Shown: positions 8,659-17,990 of the stretch, piece after piece | Numbering within the stretch: position 1 is the first letter of the stretch | How the letters are laid out: each line of letters starts with the position of its first letter | The notes under the pieces: model-generated | Database searches by the model: none | What the model saw: the letters and a program-made list of their open reading frames with translations, nothing else | What the model was told of the DNA's origin: nothing | NCBI RefSeq assembly: GCF_002179965.1 | Contig: NZ_NGUQ01000007.1 | Span: 558,001 to 622,000 of the forward strand | Origin: Pandoraea sp. PE-S2T-3 | GTDB taxonomy: Bacteria > Pseudomonadota > Gammaproteobacteria > Burkholderiales > Burkholderiaceae | Direction: 5' to 3' | DNA length: 64,000 nt | Program-made: the position numbers and the translations under genes

Positions 8659-11600
8659 ATGAATGCCCCCATGCGCGCCGCGCTCGCGACGCCCACGGCC
8701 AACCCGCTGGCCCATCCCGACTATCAGCTCTCCGACGCGCTCACCGCACGCCGTGGTCAGATTTTCCTGACCGGCACGCAAGCGCTCGTGCGCATTTTGC
8801 TGATGCAACACCAGTTGGACGCCGCACGCGGTCTGAACACGGCGGGCTTCATCAGCGGCTATCGCGGCTCGCCGCTTGGCGGCGTGGATCAGCAACTGTG
8901 GAAGGCCAAGAAGCTGCTCGACGCGGCGAAGGTCAAGTTTCTGCCGGCGATCAACGAAGAGCTCGGCGGCACGGCCGTCATGGGCACGCAACGCGTGGAA
9001 GACGACCCTGAGCGCACCGTCGAAGGCGTGTTCGGCATGTGGTACGGCAAAGGCCCGGGCGTCGACCGCGCGGGCGATGCGCTCAAGCACGGCAACGCCT
9101 ACGGCGCATCGCGCCATGGTGGCGTGCTGGTGGTGGCGGGTGACGATCATGGTTGCGTGTCGTCGTCGATGCCGCACCAGAGCGACTTCACGATGATGTC
9201 GTGGAGCATGCCCGTACTGAACCCCGCCGACATTGGCGAACTCGTCGAATTCGGTCTTTATGGCTATGCACTGTCGCGCTTCTCTGGTGCGTGGGCGGGC
9301 CTCAAGGCGATTTCGGAAACCGTGGAATCGCGCGGCACCGTCGACCTCGACAAGATCCGCACCGACTGGGCCGAACCGCTCGATTACGTGACGCCCGAAG
9401 GCGGCCTGCACAACCGCTGGCCCGACCTGCCGAGCCTCGCGCTCGAGACGCGTCTGGCCGCGAAGCTCGACGCCGTGCGCGCATTCGCCCGCGTGAACAG
9501 CATCGACAAGTGGATTGCGCCGACGCCGGACGCCGATATCGGTATCGTCACCTGCGGCAAGGCGCACCTCGACTTGATGGAGACGCTGCGCCGTCTGGAC
9601 ATCACCATCGAAGACCTCGCCGCCGCCGGTGTGCGCATCTACAAGGTGGGTCAGTCGTTCCCGCTGGAAATGTCGCGTCTCGACAGCTTTGTGGCCGGCC
9701 TCACGGAAATTCTCGTCATCGAAGAGAAGGGCCCGGTGGTCGAGCAGCAGATCAAGCAATACCTGTACAACCGCACGACCGGCTCGCGCCCGATCGTGCT
9801 CGGCAAGACCGATACCGATGGCCGCGCGTTGCTGTCTGCACTCGGTGAACTGCGTCCGTCGCGCGTATTGCCGGTGTTTGCCGAATGGATCGCGAAGCAT
9901 CGCCCGGCGCTCGATCGTCGCGAGCGCGTGGTCGATCTCGTGGCGCACGACATCCTCTCGAACGAAGCCGACGGCGTGCGCCGCGTGCCGTATTTCTGTT
10001 CGGGCTGCCCGCACAACACGTCGACCAAAGTGCCTGACGGCTCCATTGCGCAGGCCGGTATCGGCTGCCACTTCATGGCGTCGTGGATGGACCGCGACAC
10101 CACGGGCCTGATTCAGATGGGCGGCGAAGGTGTCGACTGGGCCGCGCACTCGAACTTCACCAAACGTCCTCACGTTTTCCAGAATCTGGGCGACGGCACG
10201 TACTTCCACTCGGGCTTGCTTGCCATTCGTCAGGCGGTCGCCTCGAAGGCGAATATCACCTACAAGATTCTCTACAACGACGCGGTCGCGATGACCGGCG
10301 GGCAACCCGTCGACGGTTCGATTTCGGTGCCGCAGATCGCGCGTCAGGTTGAAGCCGAGGGGATTGCCAAGCTGGTGGTGGTGAGCGACGAGCCGGAGAA
10401 GTACGTCGGACACGAAGGTCAGTTTCCGAAGGGCACGACGTTCCATCACCGCAGCGAACTCGACGCCGTGCAGCGCGAGTTGCGCGAGATTGCGGGCGCG
10501 ACCGTGCTCATCTACGACCAGACCTGCGCGGCGGAAAAGCGCCGTCGCCGGAAGAAAAACGAATTCCCGAATCCGGATCGCCGCCTGTTCATCAACGAAG
10601 CGGTTTGCGAAGGCTGCGGCGATTGCGGCGTGGCCTCGAACTGCCTGTCGGTCGAGCCGGTGGAAACAGCGATGGGCCGCAAGCGCCGCATCGATCAATC
10701 GTCATGCAACAAGGACTTTTCGTGCGTGAACGGCTTCTGCCCGAGCTTCGTGTCGGTCAAGGGTGCCGCGTTGAAGAAGGCGCTCGCTGCGGCGTTCGAT
10801 CAGGCCGCGTTTGAAGGGCGTCTGAACGCGCTGCCGCAGCCGGCTGCGCTTGCTGGCGATGCACCGTTCGACATCATGGTCACGGGTGTGGGGGGGACGG
10901 GCGTGGTCACGATTGGCGCGCTCATCACGATGGCGGCGCACCTCGAAGGCAAGAGTGCTTCGGTGCTCGACTTCATGGGCTTCGCGCAGAAGGGTGGCGC
11001 TGTGCTGTCGTTCGTGCGTTTTGCGAACACGCCGCAGGCACTCAACCAAGTGCGTATCGACACGCAGCAGGCCGACGTGCTGCTGGCCTGCGACATGGTC
11101 GTGGGGGCGAGCGCCGATGCGCTGCAAACCGTGCGCCGCGACCGCACGCGTGTGGTCGTCAACACGCATGCGATTCCGAACGCGACGTTCGTGCAGAACC
11201 CCGATGCCAACCTGCATGCCGACGCGTTGCTCGCGAAGATGCGTCATGCGGCCGGCAACGAGAAGCTCGACGCGTGTGATGCGCAGGCGCTGGCGCAGCG
11301 CTTCCTCGGCGACACGATGGGCGCGAACATCATCATGCTCGGTTTTGCGTGGCAGTTGGGTCTCGTGCCGGTGTCGCTGGACGCGCTGCAACGTGCGATC
11401 GAACTGAACAATGTTGCCGTGCCGATGAACCAGTTGGCGTTGGCTATCGGCCGCCTCGCGGCCGGTGACCCGACGGCACTGACGCAAACGACGGCCAAGG
11501 CCGTGAATCAGCCGGTGCATGCGCCGGTGGCGGCGGACATGTCGTTCGACGAGCTCGTCGCGCACCGCGTCGACTTGCTGACGAAGTATCAGAGCGCGGC

Positions 11601-12276
11601 GTATGCGGCGCAGTTTGCGAGCTTTGTGAAGCAGGTTGCCGATGCGGAAACGCGGGTGGCGGGTGCGCCGGGTCGCGTGTCGCGCGCCGTGGCGCAGCAG
11701 CTTTCGCGTCTGATGGCGTACAAGGACGAGTATGAAGTGGCGCGTCTGTATGCCGAGACGTCGTTCACCGAAGCGCTGGGCGAGACGTTCGACGGCAAGC
11801 CGGGCCGCGATTTCCGCCTTGAGTTCCACATGGCCCCGCCGCTCATCGCGCGCGGCAAGGACGGTGGCGCGCCGAAGAAGGTCACGATCGGCCCGTGGTT
11901 GTGGCCCGTGTTGCGCGGCATGGCGAAGCTGCGCGGTCTGCGTGGCGGTGCCCTCGACGTGTTCGGTTACACGCTGGAGCGCCGCATGGAGCGTCAGTTG
12001 ATCGCCGACTACCGTGCGACCATCGGTCAGGCGCTGGCCGGTCTGAACGCCGATAGGCTGGCGGACGTCGCAGCGTTGGCGGAAGTGCCGGCGAAGATTC
12101 GCGGCTACGGCCATGTGAAGCTGGCGAATCTGGTGATGGCGAAGCGTGTCGAAGCGACCATTGCCGGCCGTCTCGACGTGACGCCGGCCACCGGTGATGC
12201 CGTGACCGAGGCACTGGCCCACGCGCGCAGCAGCGGCAAGTCCCTCAAGGGCATTCCGGTGGTGACGGCGCGCTAA
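8659..12276 (+). CDS. Indolepyruvate ferredoxin oxidoreductase, fused single-chain form
   Basis: 1205-aa fused 2-oxoacid:ferredoxin oxidoreductase that oxidatively decarboxylates aryl pyruvates such as indolepyruvate to the acyl-CoA. From N to C: a pyrimidine-binding part (YRGSPLGGVDQQLW near residue 75); a TPP-binding part around 445-560 (CSGCPHNTSTKVPDG, LGDGTYFHSG, YNDAVAMTGGQP); a cysteine-rich iron-sulfur segment around 648-690 (CEGCGDCGVASNC, then CNKDF and CVNGFCPS); and a gamma domain from about 737 (TGVGGTGVVTIGALI). In archaea these parts are separate IorA and IorB chains; in proteobacteria one chain of about 1150-1200 aa is common. It probably serves catabolism of aromatic amino acids. 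A terminator follows it. Confidence 0.93.
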   Translation: MNAPMRAALATPTANPLAHPDYQLSDALTARRGQIFLTGTQALVRILLMQHQLDAARGLNTAGFISGYRGSPLGGVDQQLWKAKKLLDAAKVKFLPAINEELGGTAVMGTQRVEDDPERTVEGVFGMWYGKGPGVDRAGDALKHGNAYGASRHGGVLVVAGDDHGCVSSSMPHQSDFTMMSWSMPVLNPADIGELVEFGLYGYALSRFSGAWAGLKAISETVESRGTVDLDKIRTDWAEPLDYVTPEGGLHNRWPDLPSLALETRLAAKLDAVRAFARVNSIDKWIAPTPDADIGIVTCGKAHLDLMETLRRLDITIEDLAAAGVRIYKVGQSFPLEMSRLDSFVAGLTEILVIEEKGPVVEQQIKQYLYNRTTGSRPIVLGKTDTDGRALLSALGELRPSRVLPVFAEWIAKHRPALDRRERVVDLVAHDILSNEADGVRRVPYFCSGCPHNTSTKVPDGSIAQAGIGCHFMASWMDRDTTGLIQMGGEGVDWAAHSNFTKRPHVFQNLGDGTYFHSGLLAIRQAVASKANITYKILYNDAVAMTGGQPVDGSISVPQIARQVEAEGIAKLVVVSDEPEKYVGHEGQFPKGTTFHHRSELDAVQRELREIAGATVLIYDQTCAAEKRRRRKKNEFPNPDRRLFINEAVCEGCGDCGVASNCLSVEPVETAMGRKRRIDQSSCNKDFSCVNGFCPSFVSVKGAALKKALAAAFDQAAFEGRLNALPQPAALAGDAPFDIMVTGVGGTGVVTIGALITMAAHLEGKSASVLDFMGFAQKGGAVLSFVRFANTPQALNQVRIDTQQADVLLACDMVVGASADALQTVRRDRTRVVVNTHAIPNATFVQNPDANLHADALLAKMRHAAGNEKLDACDAQALAQRFLGDTMGANIIMLGFAWQLGLVPVSLDALQRAIELNNVAVPMNQLALAIGRLAAGDPTALTQTTAKAVNQPVHAPVAADMSFDELVAHRVDLLTKYQSAAYAAQFASFVKQVADAETRVAGAPGRVSRAVAQQLSRLMAYKDEYEVARLYAETSFTEALGETFDGKPGRDFRLEFHMAPPLIARGKDGGAPKKVTIGPWLWPVLRGMAKLRGLRGGALDVFGYTLERRMERQLIADYRATIGQALAGLNADRLADVAALAEVPAKIRGYGHVKLANLVMAKRVEATIAGRLDVTPATGDAVTEALAHARSSGKSLKGIPVVTAR

Positions 12277-12601
12277 GCTAACGCCATCGAAGGCTGCAAT
12301 CCGTAGGTAATATGCTGGCAAATGCCGTTCAGTGGCAAGACTGAACGGCATTTTTATTTGGACGCGCAAAGCGATCATGCCGCGCTATCCGAATTGGCGT
12401 CACGTAAGGCGTTTCCATACCGGCATCCGGCCAACGCGCTACCATTCGGGGGTTACGGTTTACGCGAGTGGGTAGACTCGATGCCGGCTGGGCATGCGAC
12501 GGAGGGTTTTGGCGCGGCTCGGCGGGTGTGGCCGGCCCACCAATCTGCTAAGTAGCCGGTTGAGTCGTCGGTTCAATAAGCGGTTGATTATGGAGAGAAA
12601 A
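12277..12601 (+). other. Intergenic region between the indolepyruvate oxidoreductase and trpS
   Basis: 325 bp. It holds the terminator described separately at 12321-12358 and then about 240 bp leading into trpS. The short open frames here look like chance. No leader-peptide or tryptophan-codon attenuator was recognised. Confidence 0.6.
12321..12358 (+). terminator. Intrinsic terminator of the indolepyruvate oxidoreductase gene
   Basis: The inverted arms AATGCCGTTCAG and CTGAACGGCATT close an 8-nt loop (TGGCAAGA) and are followed by TTTTATTTG. The hairpin begins 45 bp after the stop codon. Confidence 0.9.
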
Positions 12602-13630
12602 ATGAGTGTTTCGAAGTCGCCTGCGGACCGCAAGGTCATTCTCACGGGTGACCGCCCGACTGGCCCGCTGCATTTGGGTCACTACGTCGGCAGTCTGAAG
12701 AACCGCGTCGCTTATCAGCACGAATACAAGCAATTCGTGCTCGTGGCCGACGCACAGGCGCTCACCGACAACACGGATGATCGCGGCAAGGTGCATCGCA
12801 ACGTCTCGGAAGTGGCGCTCGACTATCTGGCCGTTGGCATCGACCCGGATGTGACCACCATCTGCGTGCAGACGTGGCTGCCCGAGCTGACCGAACTCAC
12901 CTTCTACTACCTGAACCTCGTCACGGTGGCGCGCCTCGAGCGCAACCCGACCGTGAAGCAGGAAATCGGGCTGCGCAACTTCGAACGCGATATTCCCGCC
13001 GGCTTCCTCACCTATCCGGTGAGCCAGGCCGCCGACATCACGGCGTTCCGTGCGACGCTGGTGCCGGTGGGCGAAGACCAACTGCCGATGATTGAGCAGA
13101 CGAACGAAATCGTGCGGCGTCTGAACCGTCTCGCCGATCGCGAAATCCTGGTCGAAACGAAAGCCCTCGTGCCGCCGATCGGCCGTCTGCCCGGGATCGA
13201 CGGCAAGGCGAAGATGAGCAAGTCGCTCGGCAACGTGATCAACATTTCGTCCTCGCCGGACGAGATTCGCAAGGCCGTGAAGAACTGCTACACCGATCCG
13301 CTGCACCTGCGCGTGGAAGACCCGGGCCATCTGGAAGGCAACGTCGCGTTCGCATATCTCGATGCGTTCGACGAAGACAAGGAAGGCGTGCAAGCCATGA
13401 AAGACCACTACGTGCGTGGCGGTCTGGGCGACTCGAAGGTCAAGGCGCGTCTGGAAGAGCGTCTGCAAGAGATGCTGCGTCCGATGCGCGAGCGCCGCGA
13501 AGAATTCGCGAAGAATCCGGATTACGTGTGGGATATGCTGCGCGCCGGCACCGAACGTGCCCGCGAAACCGTGTCGCAAACGCTGGACGACGTGCGCTCG
13601 GTATTCGTCACGCCGGGGTGGAAGAAGTAA
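12602..13630 (+). CDS. trpS: Tryptophanyl-tRNA synthetase
   Basis: Class I aminoacyl-tRNA synthetase charging tRNA-Trp, 342 aa. The HIGH motif appears as HLGH at residues 24-27 ([14 protein letters not shown]) and KMSKS at 204-208. The start is the ATG at 12602, preceded by GGAG six bases upstream. An in-frame ATG at 12590 and an open frame to 12494 are less likely because they lie before the ribosome site. The length matches bacterial TrpRS. It is a cytosolic essential enzyme. It stands alone between two terminators, so it is probably monocistronic. Confidence 0.95.
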   Translation: MSVSKSPADRKVILTGDRPTGPLHLGHYVGSLKNRVAYQHEYKQFVLVADAQALTDNTDDRGKVHRNVSEVALDYLAVGIDPDVTTICVQTWLPELTELTFYYLNLVTVARLERNPTVKQEIGLRNFERDIPAGFLTYPVSQAADITAFRATLVPVGEDQLPMIEQTNEIVRRLNRLADREILVETKALVPPIGRLPGIDGKAKMSKSLGNVINISSSPDEIRKAVKNCYTDPLHLRVEDPGHLEGNVAFAYLDAFDEDKEGVQAMKDHYVRGGLGDSKVKARLEERLQEMLRPMRERREEFAKNPDYVWDMLRAGTERARETVSQTLDDVRSVFVTPGWKK

Positions 13631-13691
13631 CGTCTTACGAGCAAGACACAAGCGCGATATTTGCGTGAAGCACGCGCTTCAGATGTTGAGA

Positions 13692-13722
13692 GGGGCAGTC
13701 CGAGAGGGCTGCCCCTTTTTTT
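13692..13722 (+). terminator. Intrinsic terminator after trpS
   Basis: The arms GGGGCAG and CTGCCCC, with inner CC/GG pairs around a GAGA loop, are followed by eight T residues. It lies 61 bp after trpS and just before the stop of the convergent gene at 13739. Confidence 0.92.
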
Positions 13723-13738
13723 GTTGATGCCATCAAAT

Positions 13739-14788
13739 TTACGTCGAGCGGGCAGCTTCAAAATCTTTTCGCATGCGCTCCATCGTGGCATTCATCGCGT
13801 CCATTGAGGAACGAAGGTTGCTGATGTCATTCCCCATCGTTGTCGTTCGTTTATCGATATCGTCCGTTGCGCGTCCGAGACGCCTGACGTCATTGCGCAA
13901 GTTTCCCGTTTCTTGTGTGAGATGTTCGATGCCTTTGAGCGTGCGATAGGAATTTACGGTGTTCATGCGTTGCTCCAGTTGTGTGATGGTCAGATCGTGC
14001 AGCTTGTCGATGGATTTGGAGAACTCGTTCCAGCCGGCATCTCGCTGGTAGAAGCGTTGATTGAGAATGGTGTTGAGCGCACTGGCTAACGTGTATGCGA
14101 TGCCGAAGGCCACGGCTGCGACAGCGATTGCCCCGCCAGACAGCACGAACGCAGATACCGTGATGGCGATGGACGTGGCCGCGAGCATCACGATCACCGC
14201 AGCCTTTGTGTTGAGCCGATTCTTTGACGAGGGCAGGCATTTGCGGGCGGCGTCGAGGTGCGTGCGTAATTCACTGAGCAAAGTGGCCTGTGTCACGCTG
14301 TTGTCCGCGCTTTCCTTGCTTTCACACAGCGTCGATGTCGTCTTCAGCAGAGCGTTCAATGCGCCGTCTATTTGCCGCAGACTCTCGTGGAGATTGCGTA
14401 CCGATTTCGACAGATTTTCCGCATCGTGCCGATCGTTTTGCTTGCGCGCATACCGGCGAAAACAATGCAGCGGATTTTGATGACGACCCGGCGTGCCGGT
14501 CTTGTCCCACACGGTCGCATCGAGCTTCTTCATCGCCTTGTCGAGGCCCTCGATGGCGACGTCGATTTGCGCTGGCGGGACTGCCTCGAAACGATTTTCG
14601 CCCAGTTGCCAGGCAACGTTTTTTACTCCCTCAAGCTTTGCGACGATGTCGCGATGTAATCCGTTGGTTGACCGCCCTGCGGCAACCGAGGGGTGAGGCA
14701 TTTTGGCGTCATGCAGCGATGCGTCAAACGGGGAATAGACATCGGAACTCCAGGGTTTCCATGGGGTGAATGAAAATTCGGATGACAT
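13739..14788 (-). CDS. Uncharacterised protein with a two-helix membrane hairpin and C-terminal coiled coil
   Basis: 349 aa, not recognised as any named family. Residues 1-40 are aromatic/Ser-rich without a signal peptide. Residues 45-190 look helical and charged (LSKSVRNLHESLRQIDGALNA). Two adjacent hydrophobic segments at about 195-216 and 218-242 would form a membrane hairpin. The rest (250-349) has heptad-like spacing typical of a coiled coil (THLTQETGNLRNDVRRL-type pattern, ending MERMRKDFEAARST). GC content is visibly lower than in neighbouring genes. The topology resembles pore-forming or type III translocator proteins, but no sequence motif supports that. It stands alone between trpS (convergent) and a divergent anion transporter. 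Confidence 0.7.
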   Translation of the reverse strand: MSSEFSFTPWKPWSSDVYSPFDASLHDAKMPHPSVAAGRSTNGLHRDIVAKLEGVKNVAWQLGENRFEAVPPAQIDVAIEGLDKAMKKLDATVWDKTGTPGRHQNPLHCFRRYARKQNDRHDAENLSKSVRNLHESLRQIDGALNALLKTTSTLCESKESADNSVTQATLLSELRTHLDAARKCLPSSKNRLNTKAAVIVMLAATSIAITVSAFVLSGGAIAVAAVAFGIAYTLASALNTILNQRFYQRDAGWNEFSKSIDKLHDLTITQLEQRMNTVNSYRTLKGIEHLTQETGNLRNDVRRLGRATDDIDKRTTTMGNDISNLRSSMDAMNATMERMRKDFEAARST

Positions 14789-15161
14789 GTGGAGTGGCTT
14801 CCTCTGACGGCGTTTGCAGTTTCAGGAAATGCTTCGTCACGTGCCGACGCTATCTGACGTAGCCGGGCCAATTTTTCTGCCGTTCGATGCGACGCGCTTT
14901 CGGTTTCCCCGTTCGTGTTTCGCCAAGTGGACATTGCCGGTCCCCTCTGCGCTCCCCCTGATTCCCCGCCCAAAACGTGTTTGGGCCTTTTCCTTGGCGT
15001 TACTTCGGCAAATTGGCATCTAACGTACGCGCGCGAGTCACGGCTGCTTTGCTCCCCCGGGGTGAAGTGCCGGGCGAACTCGCCGTGTGGCCCTCGATCA
15101 CCCCCCCAAAGCGGTCAGGGCGCCGCCAATCAAAACGACTACATGGATCGAGGTATAGGAG
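14789..15161. other. Intergenic region between divergent genes, containing an orphan hairpin
   Basis: 373 bp separating the orphan membrane protein (minus) from the anion transporter (plus). It must hold both promoters. The only clear structure is the terminator-like hairpin listed at 14968-14991. I see no protein gene. Confidence 0.6.
14968..14991 (+). terminator. Terminator-like hairpin in the leader of the anion transporter
   Basis: The arms GCCCAAA (14968-14974) and TTTGGGC (14980-14986), with loop ACGTG, are followed by CTTTT. No plus-strand gene ends just upstream, so it may attenuate the transporter leader or end a small RNA. Confidence 0.55.
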
Positions 15162-16541
15162 ATGAACGATATTGTTGGAAAGGTGGCACGCACCTGGGCC
15201 GTGTCCACACGCGATATGTGGGTGCTGGCGGCCAGTGCCCTGATGATGGTGACGATGATTCTCGTCTTGCCGTTCGAAGACAAAACCAACCGCGGCCTCG
15301 CATTGGCCGCTTTCGTCGCGGTGTTGTGGCTATCGGAGGCCGTGCATCTCACCATGACGGCGTTGATGGTGCCTGTGCTGGCGGTTCTGCTGGGCATTCT
15401 GGAGACACCGGCGGCCTTGCAGTCGTTCGCACATCCCATCGTGTTTCTGTTCTTCGGCGGGTTCGCGCTGGCGACGGCGCTGCGCGTGCAGGGACTCGAC
15501 CGTTTTCTCGCCAACCGGCTGTTGCATCTGGCCGGTGGTCGCATGAACCGCGCGGCGTGGATGTTGTTCGGGGCGACGGCCGCCATGTCGATGTGGGTGA
15601 ACAACACCTCCACCACGTCGATGATGTTGCCGCTCGCGCTCGGCATCCTTGTGCAACTCGACACGCGGGACGACCGCAACACCGTGGCGTTCCTGCTGCT
15701 CGGCATTGCGTACAGCGCCAACATCGGCGGCTTGGGCACCATCGTCGGTAGCGTGCCCAACGCGATGGTGGCGACACATTTGGGTATCGACTTCCTGACG
15801 TGGGCGAAATTTGGAGTACCGCTGGTTGCGGTGTTGTTGCCGCTGATGGTGGTCACGATGTATGTCGTGCTGCGCCCGCGACTGGACCAGCGGATCGAGA
15901 CGACGACGGAACCCATGGTCTGGACCGCGCAACGCGTCGTCGCCGTGACGATCTTTGCGGGCACCGTACTCAGTTGGATCTTCAGTCAGCAGATCAGCCA
16001 GTTACTCGGTGGCGTGAAGCAACTGGATACGCTCATTGCGTTGTCAGCAGCGGTCTTGATCGGCATGACGGGCGTGGCCAGTTGGAAGCAGATTCAGGAG
16101 CACACCGATTGGGGCGTTCTGTTGCTGTTCGGTGGTGGTCTGACGTTGAGCGTGGTGCTGCGCAATTCGGGCGCGAGCGTGGTGATGGCGGAAGGTGTGT
16201 CGAGCGTCTTCGCGATGAGTCACACGCTGGCAGTCTTGCTGATCACTGCGGCGTTCATCGTGTTTCTGACCGAGCTCACCAGCAACACGGCCAGCGCGGC
16301 AATTCTGGTGCCGATCTTTGCAACTATTTCGGTATCCTTAGGTTTTCCAGAGGCGTTGCTCACGATGGTGATCGGCATCGGCGCGTCGTGTGCCTTCATG
16401 CTGCCGGTGGCCACGCCACCTAACGCCATCGTGTTCGGTACCGGACAAGTGCCGCAACGCCGGATGGTACATGCGGGCTTTTTCATCAACCTGATTTGCG
16501 TGGTGGTGATCACCGCATTCGCATGGACGTTGTGGCGATGA
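15162..16541 (+). CDS. DASS/SLC13-family anion (dicarboxylate) transporter
   Basis: 459-aa polytopic inner-membrane protein of the divalent anion:Na+ symporter family. Family hallmarks are visible: the first SNT-type motif (WVNNTSTTSMMLPLALG) and its inverted-repeat partner (ELTSNTASAAILVPI), plus the late motif ATPPNAIVFG. These residues form the substrate and Na+ sites in SLC13 structures. Likely substrates are C4-dicarboxylates, citrate or sulfate-like anions; the sequence does not decide. The start ATG is immediately preceded by AGGAG with very short spacing (TATAGGAGATG), so an efficient site depends on that overlap. A bidirectional terminator follows. Confidence 0.9.
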   Translation: MNDIVGKVARTWAVSTRDMWVLAASALMMVTMILVLPFEDKTNRGLALAAFVAVLWLSEAVHLTMTALMVPVLAVLLGILETPAALQSFAHPIVFLFFGGFALATALRVQGLDRFLANRLLHLAGGRMNRAAWMLFGATAAMSMWVNNTSTTSMMLPLALGILVQLDTRDDRNTVAFLLLGIAYSANIGGLGTIVGSVPNAMVATHLGIDFLTWAKFGVPLVAVLLPLMVVTMYVVLRPRLDQRIETTTEPMVWTAQRVVAVTIFAGTVLSWIFSQQISQLLGGVKQLDTLIALSAAVLIGMTGVASWKQIQEHTDWGVLLLFGGGLTLSVVLRNSGASVVMAEGVSSVFAMSHTLAVLLITAAFIVFLTELTSNTASAAILVPIFATISVSLGFPEALLTMVIGIGASCAFMLPVATPPNAIVFGTGQVPQRRMVHAGFFINLICVVVITAFAWTLWR

Positions 16542-16572
16542 GGCGCAGCGCATCGAAGTAGCGACACAATGA

Positions 16573-16607
16573 AAAACGCCGTGACGTGTAGAACGTCACG
16601 GCGTTTT
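16573..16607. terminator. Bidirectional intrinsic terminator
   Basis: The perfect 15-bp arms AAAACGCCGTGACGT and ACGTCACGGCGTTTT have a 5-nt loop. A-rich and T-rich flanks serve both strands. It sits between the convergent anion transporter and amidohydrolase genes. Confidence 0.93.
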
Positions 16608-16640
16608 CTCATGCCCTCGCAAGCGAGGTTGCTACGGCGA

Positions 16641-17873
16641 TTACTTCGGCTGCTTTGCGACCTTGCCGTCCTTGAACACCCACTGGATGCCTTCGCCTTG
16701 GCCGGTCAGCACGCCGATGGTTTCCAGCGGATTGCCGTCGACGACGAGCACGTCGGCGAGTGCGCCCGGTGCGATCACGCCCAGCTCGCCTGCGCGGTTC
16801 AGAATCTCTGCGCCGATGACCGTTGCCGAGCGCAGCGTCTCGGCGGCACCCAGCACGTCGGCGCGAATCGTCAGTTCATCCGACTGGTACTTGTGCATGT
16901 CGCCCAGCAGGTCGGAACCGAAACCCATCTTTACGCCCGCGTCGCGATAGATCGACAGTGACTCGCGGCCCGCACGTTGCACGCTCTCGACCTTCGCCAC
17001 CGATTCCGGCGGAAGGCCCAGCGATTCGCCATCCTTGGCGAGTGCGTCATACGTCACGAGCGTCGGCACTACATACGCGCCTTTCTCCGCCATGAGCTTG
17101 GCCGTCTCGGCATCGCACAGGTTGCCGTGCTCGATGGTGCGCACGCCGCAGCGTACGGCGCGTGCGATCGCCTTCGGCGTGTACGCGTGGGCCATCACAT
17201 ACGTTTGCGCGGCTTCGGCTTCTGCGACCGCTGCGCGGATCTCGTCTTCCGAATACTGCGTGTTCGCAATCGGATCGACCGGCGAAGCGACACCGCCCGA
17301 CGCCATCAGCTTGATCTGCGTGGCGCCCTTTTGGATCTCTTCACGCACGGCCAGACGGATCGGGTCGACACCGTCGACCACACGGCCGATGGCGCCTGCA
17401 CGGAACGCGCACGAACACGGCTCCAGCACGTCGCTGCGCGGACGAAAATCGCCGTGACCGCCGGTCTGCGAAAGTGCTTTGCCCGACGGGAAGATACGCG
17501 GGCCCGGAATCACGCCTTGTTCGATGGCCTGTTGCAGCGCCCAGTCGGCACCGCCGGCGTCGCGCACGGTCGTGAAGCCGCGGTTGAGCATGCCTTGCAT
17601 GATCGGCAGCGACTTGAGCACGGTCAGCACGTTGGGCTGACTGGCGTTGGTGCCGAGATTCGGATGCGAGGCGAGTACGTGCACGTGGCAGTCGATCAGG
17701 CCGGGCATGACGGTCTTGCCGGTCACGTCGATGACGGTCGCGCCATCGATGTCGAGCGGCGTCGCGGAGACGGCGGTGATGCGGTTGCCCTCGATGGCGA
17801 CGTCGTGGCGCGCGAGCAAGCGGCCGGCGGCAGCGTCGAGCACATTGCCGCCGCGAAGCAGGGTAACGGACAT
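16641..17873 (-). CDS. Metal-dependent amidohydrolase family protein
   Basis: 410-aa amidohydrolase of the imidazolonepropionase / Xaa-Pro dipeptidase-like branch. An N-terminal beta-sandwich is followed at residues 57-65 by PGLIDCHVH, the first metal ligands. A conserved Lys region (QIKLMASGG), later His ligands (VMAHAYTP, TIEHGN) and the Asp of GFGSDLLGD follow. These place it among hydrolases that cut cyclic amides or peptide-like C-N bonds; the substrate is unknown. It lies downstream of a metabolite:H+ symporter on the same strand, but a terminator between them suggests its own promoter. Import and hydrolysis of one compound is a reasonable inference from the neighbourhood. Confidence 0.88.
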   Translation of the reverse strand: MSVTLLRGGNVLDAAAGRLLARHDVAIEGNRITAVSATPLDIDGATVIDVTGKTVMPGLIDCHVHVLASHPNLGTNASQPNVLTVLKSLPIMQGMLNRGFTTVRDAGGADWALQQAIEQGVIPGPRIFPSGKALSQTGGHGDFRPRSDVLEPCSCAFRAGAIGRVVDGVDPIRLAVREEIQKGATQIKLMASGGVASPVDPIANTQYSEDEIRAAVAEAEAAQTYVMAHAYTPKAIARAVRCGVRTIEHGNLCDAETAKLMAEKGAYVVPTLVTYDALAKDGESLGLPPESVAKVESVQRAGRESLSIYRDAGVKMGFGSDLLGDMHKYQSDELTIRADVLGAAETLRSATVIGAEILNRAGELGVIAPGALADVLVVDGNPLETIGVLTGQGEGIQWVFKDGKVAKQPK

Positions 17874-17950
17874 GGGGGAGTTCCTTGGACGTTGTTGGAG
17901 TGTTGGTGCAGAGGTGCAGCGAATTGCAGCGAAATTCAGCGAAATGACAA

Positions 17951-17978
17951 AAAGGCGCGCCGGTGAGGGCGCGCCTTT
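17951..17978 (-). terminator. Intrinsic terminator of the metabolite:H+ symporter gene
   Basis: The arms AAAGGCGCGCC and GGCGCGCCTTT have a 6-nt loop. On the minus strand the hairpin is followed by TTTTTGTC, 12 bp after the transporter stop. A near-symmetric flank lets it act on plus-strand transcripts too. Confidence 0.9.
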
Positions 17979-17990
17979 TCTATGAAACGG

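Noticed and set aside
8614-12378. Two long minus-strand frames (694 and 558 aa) opposite the indolepyruvate oxidoreductase
   Set aside because: Antisense shadows; the plus strand has complete catalytic motifs throughout.
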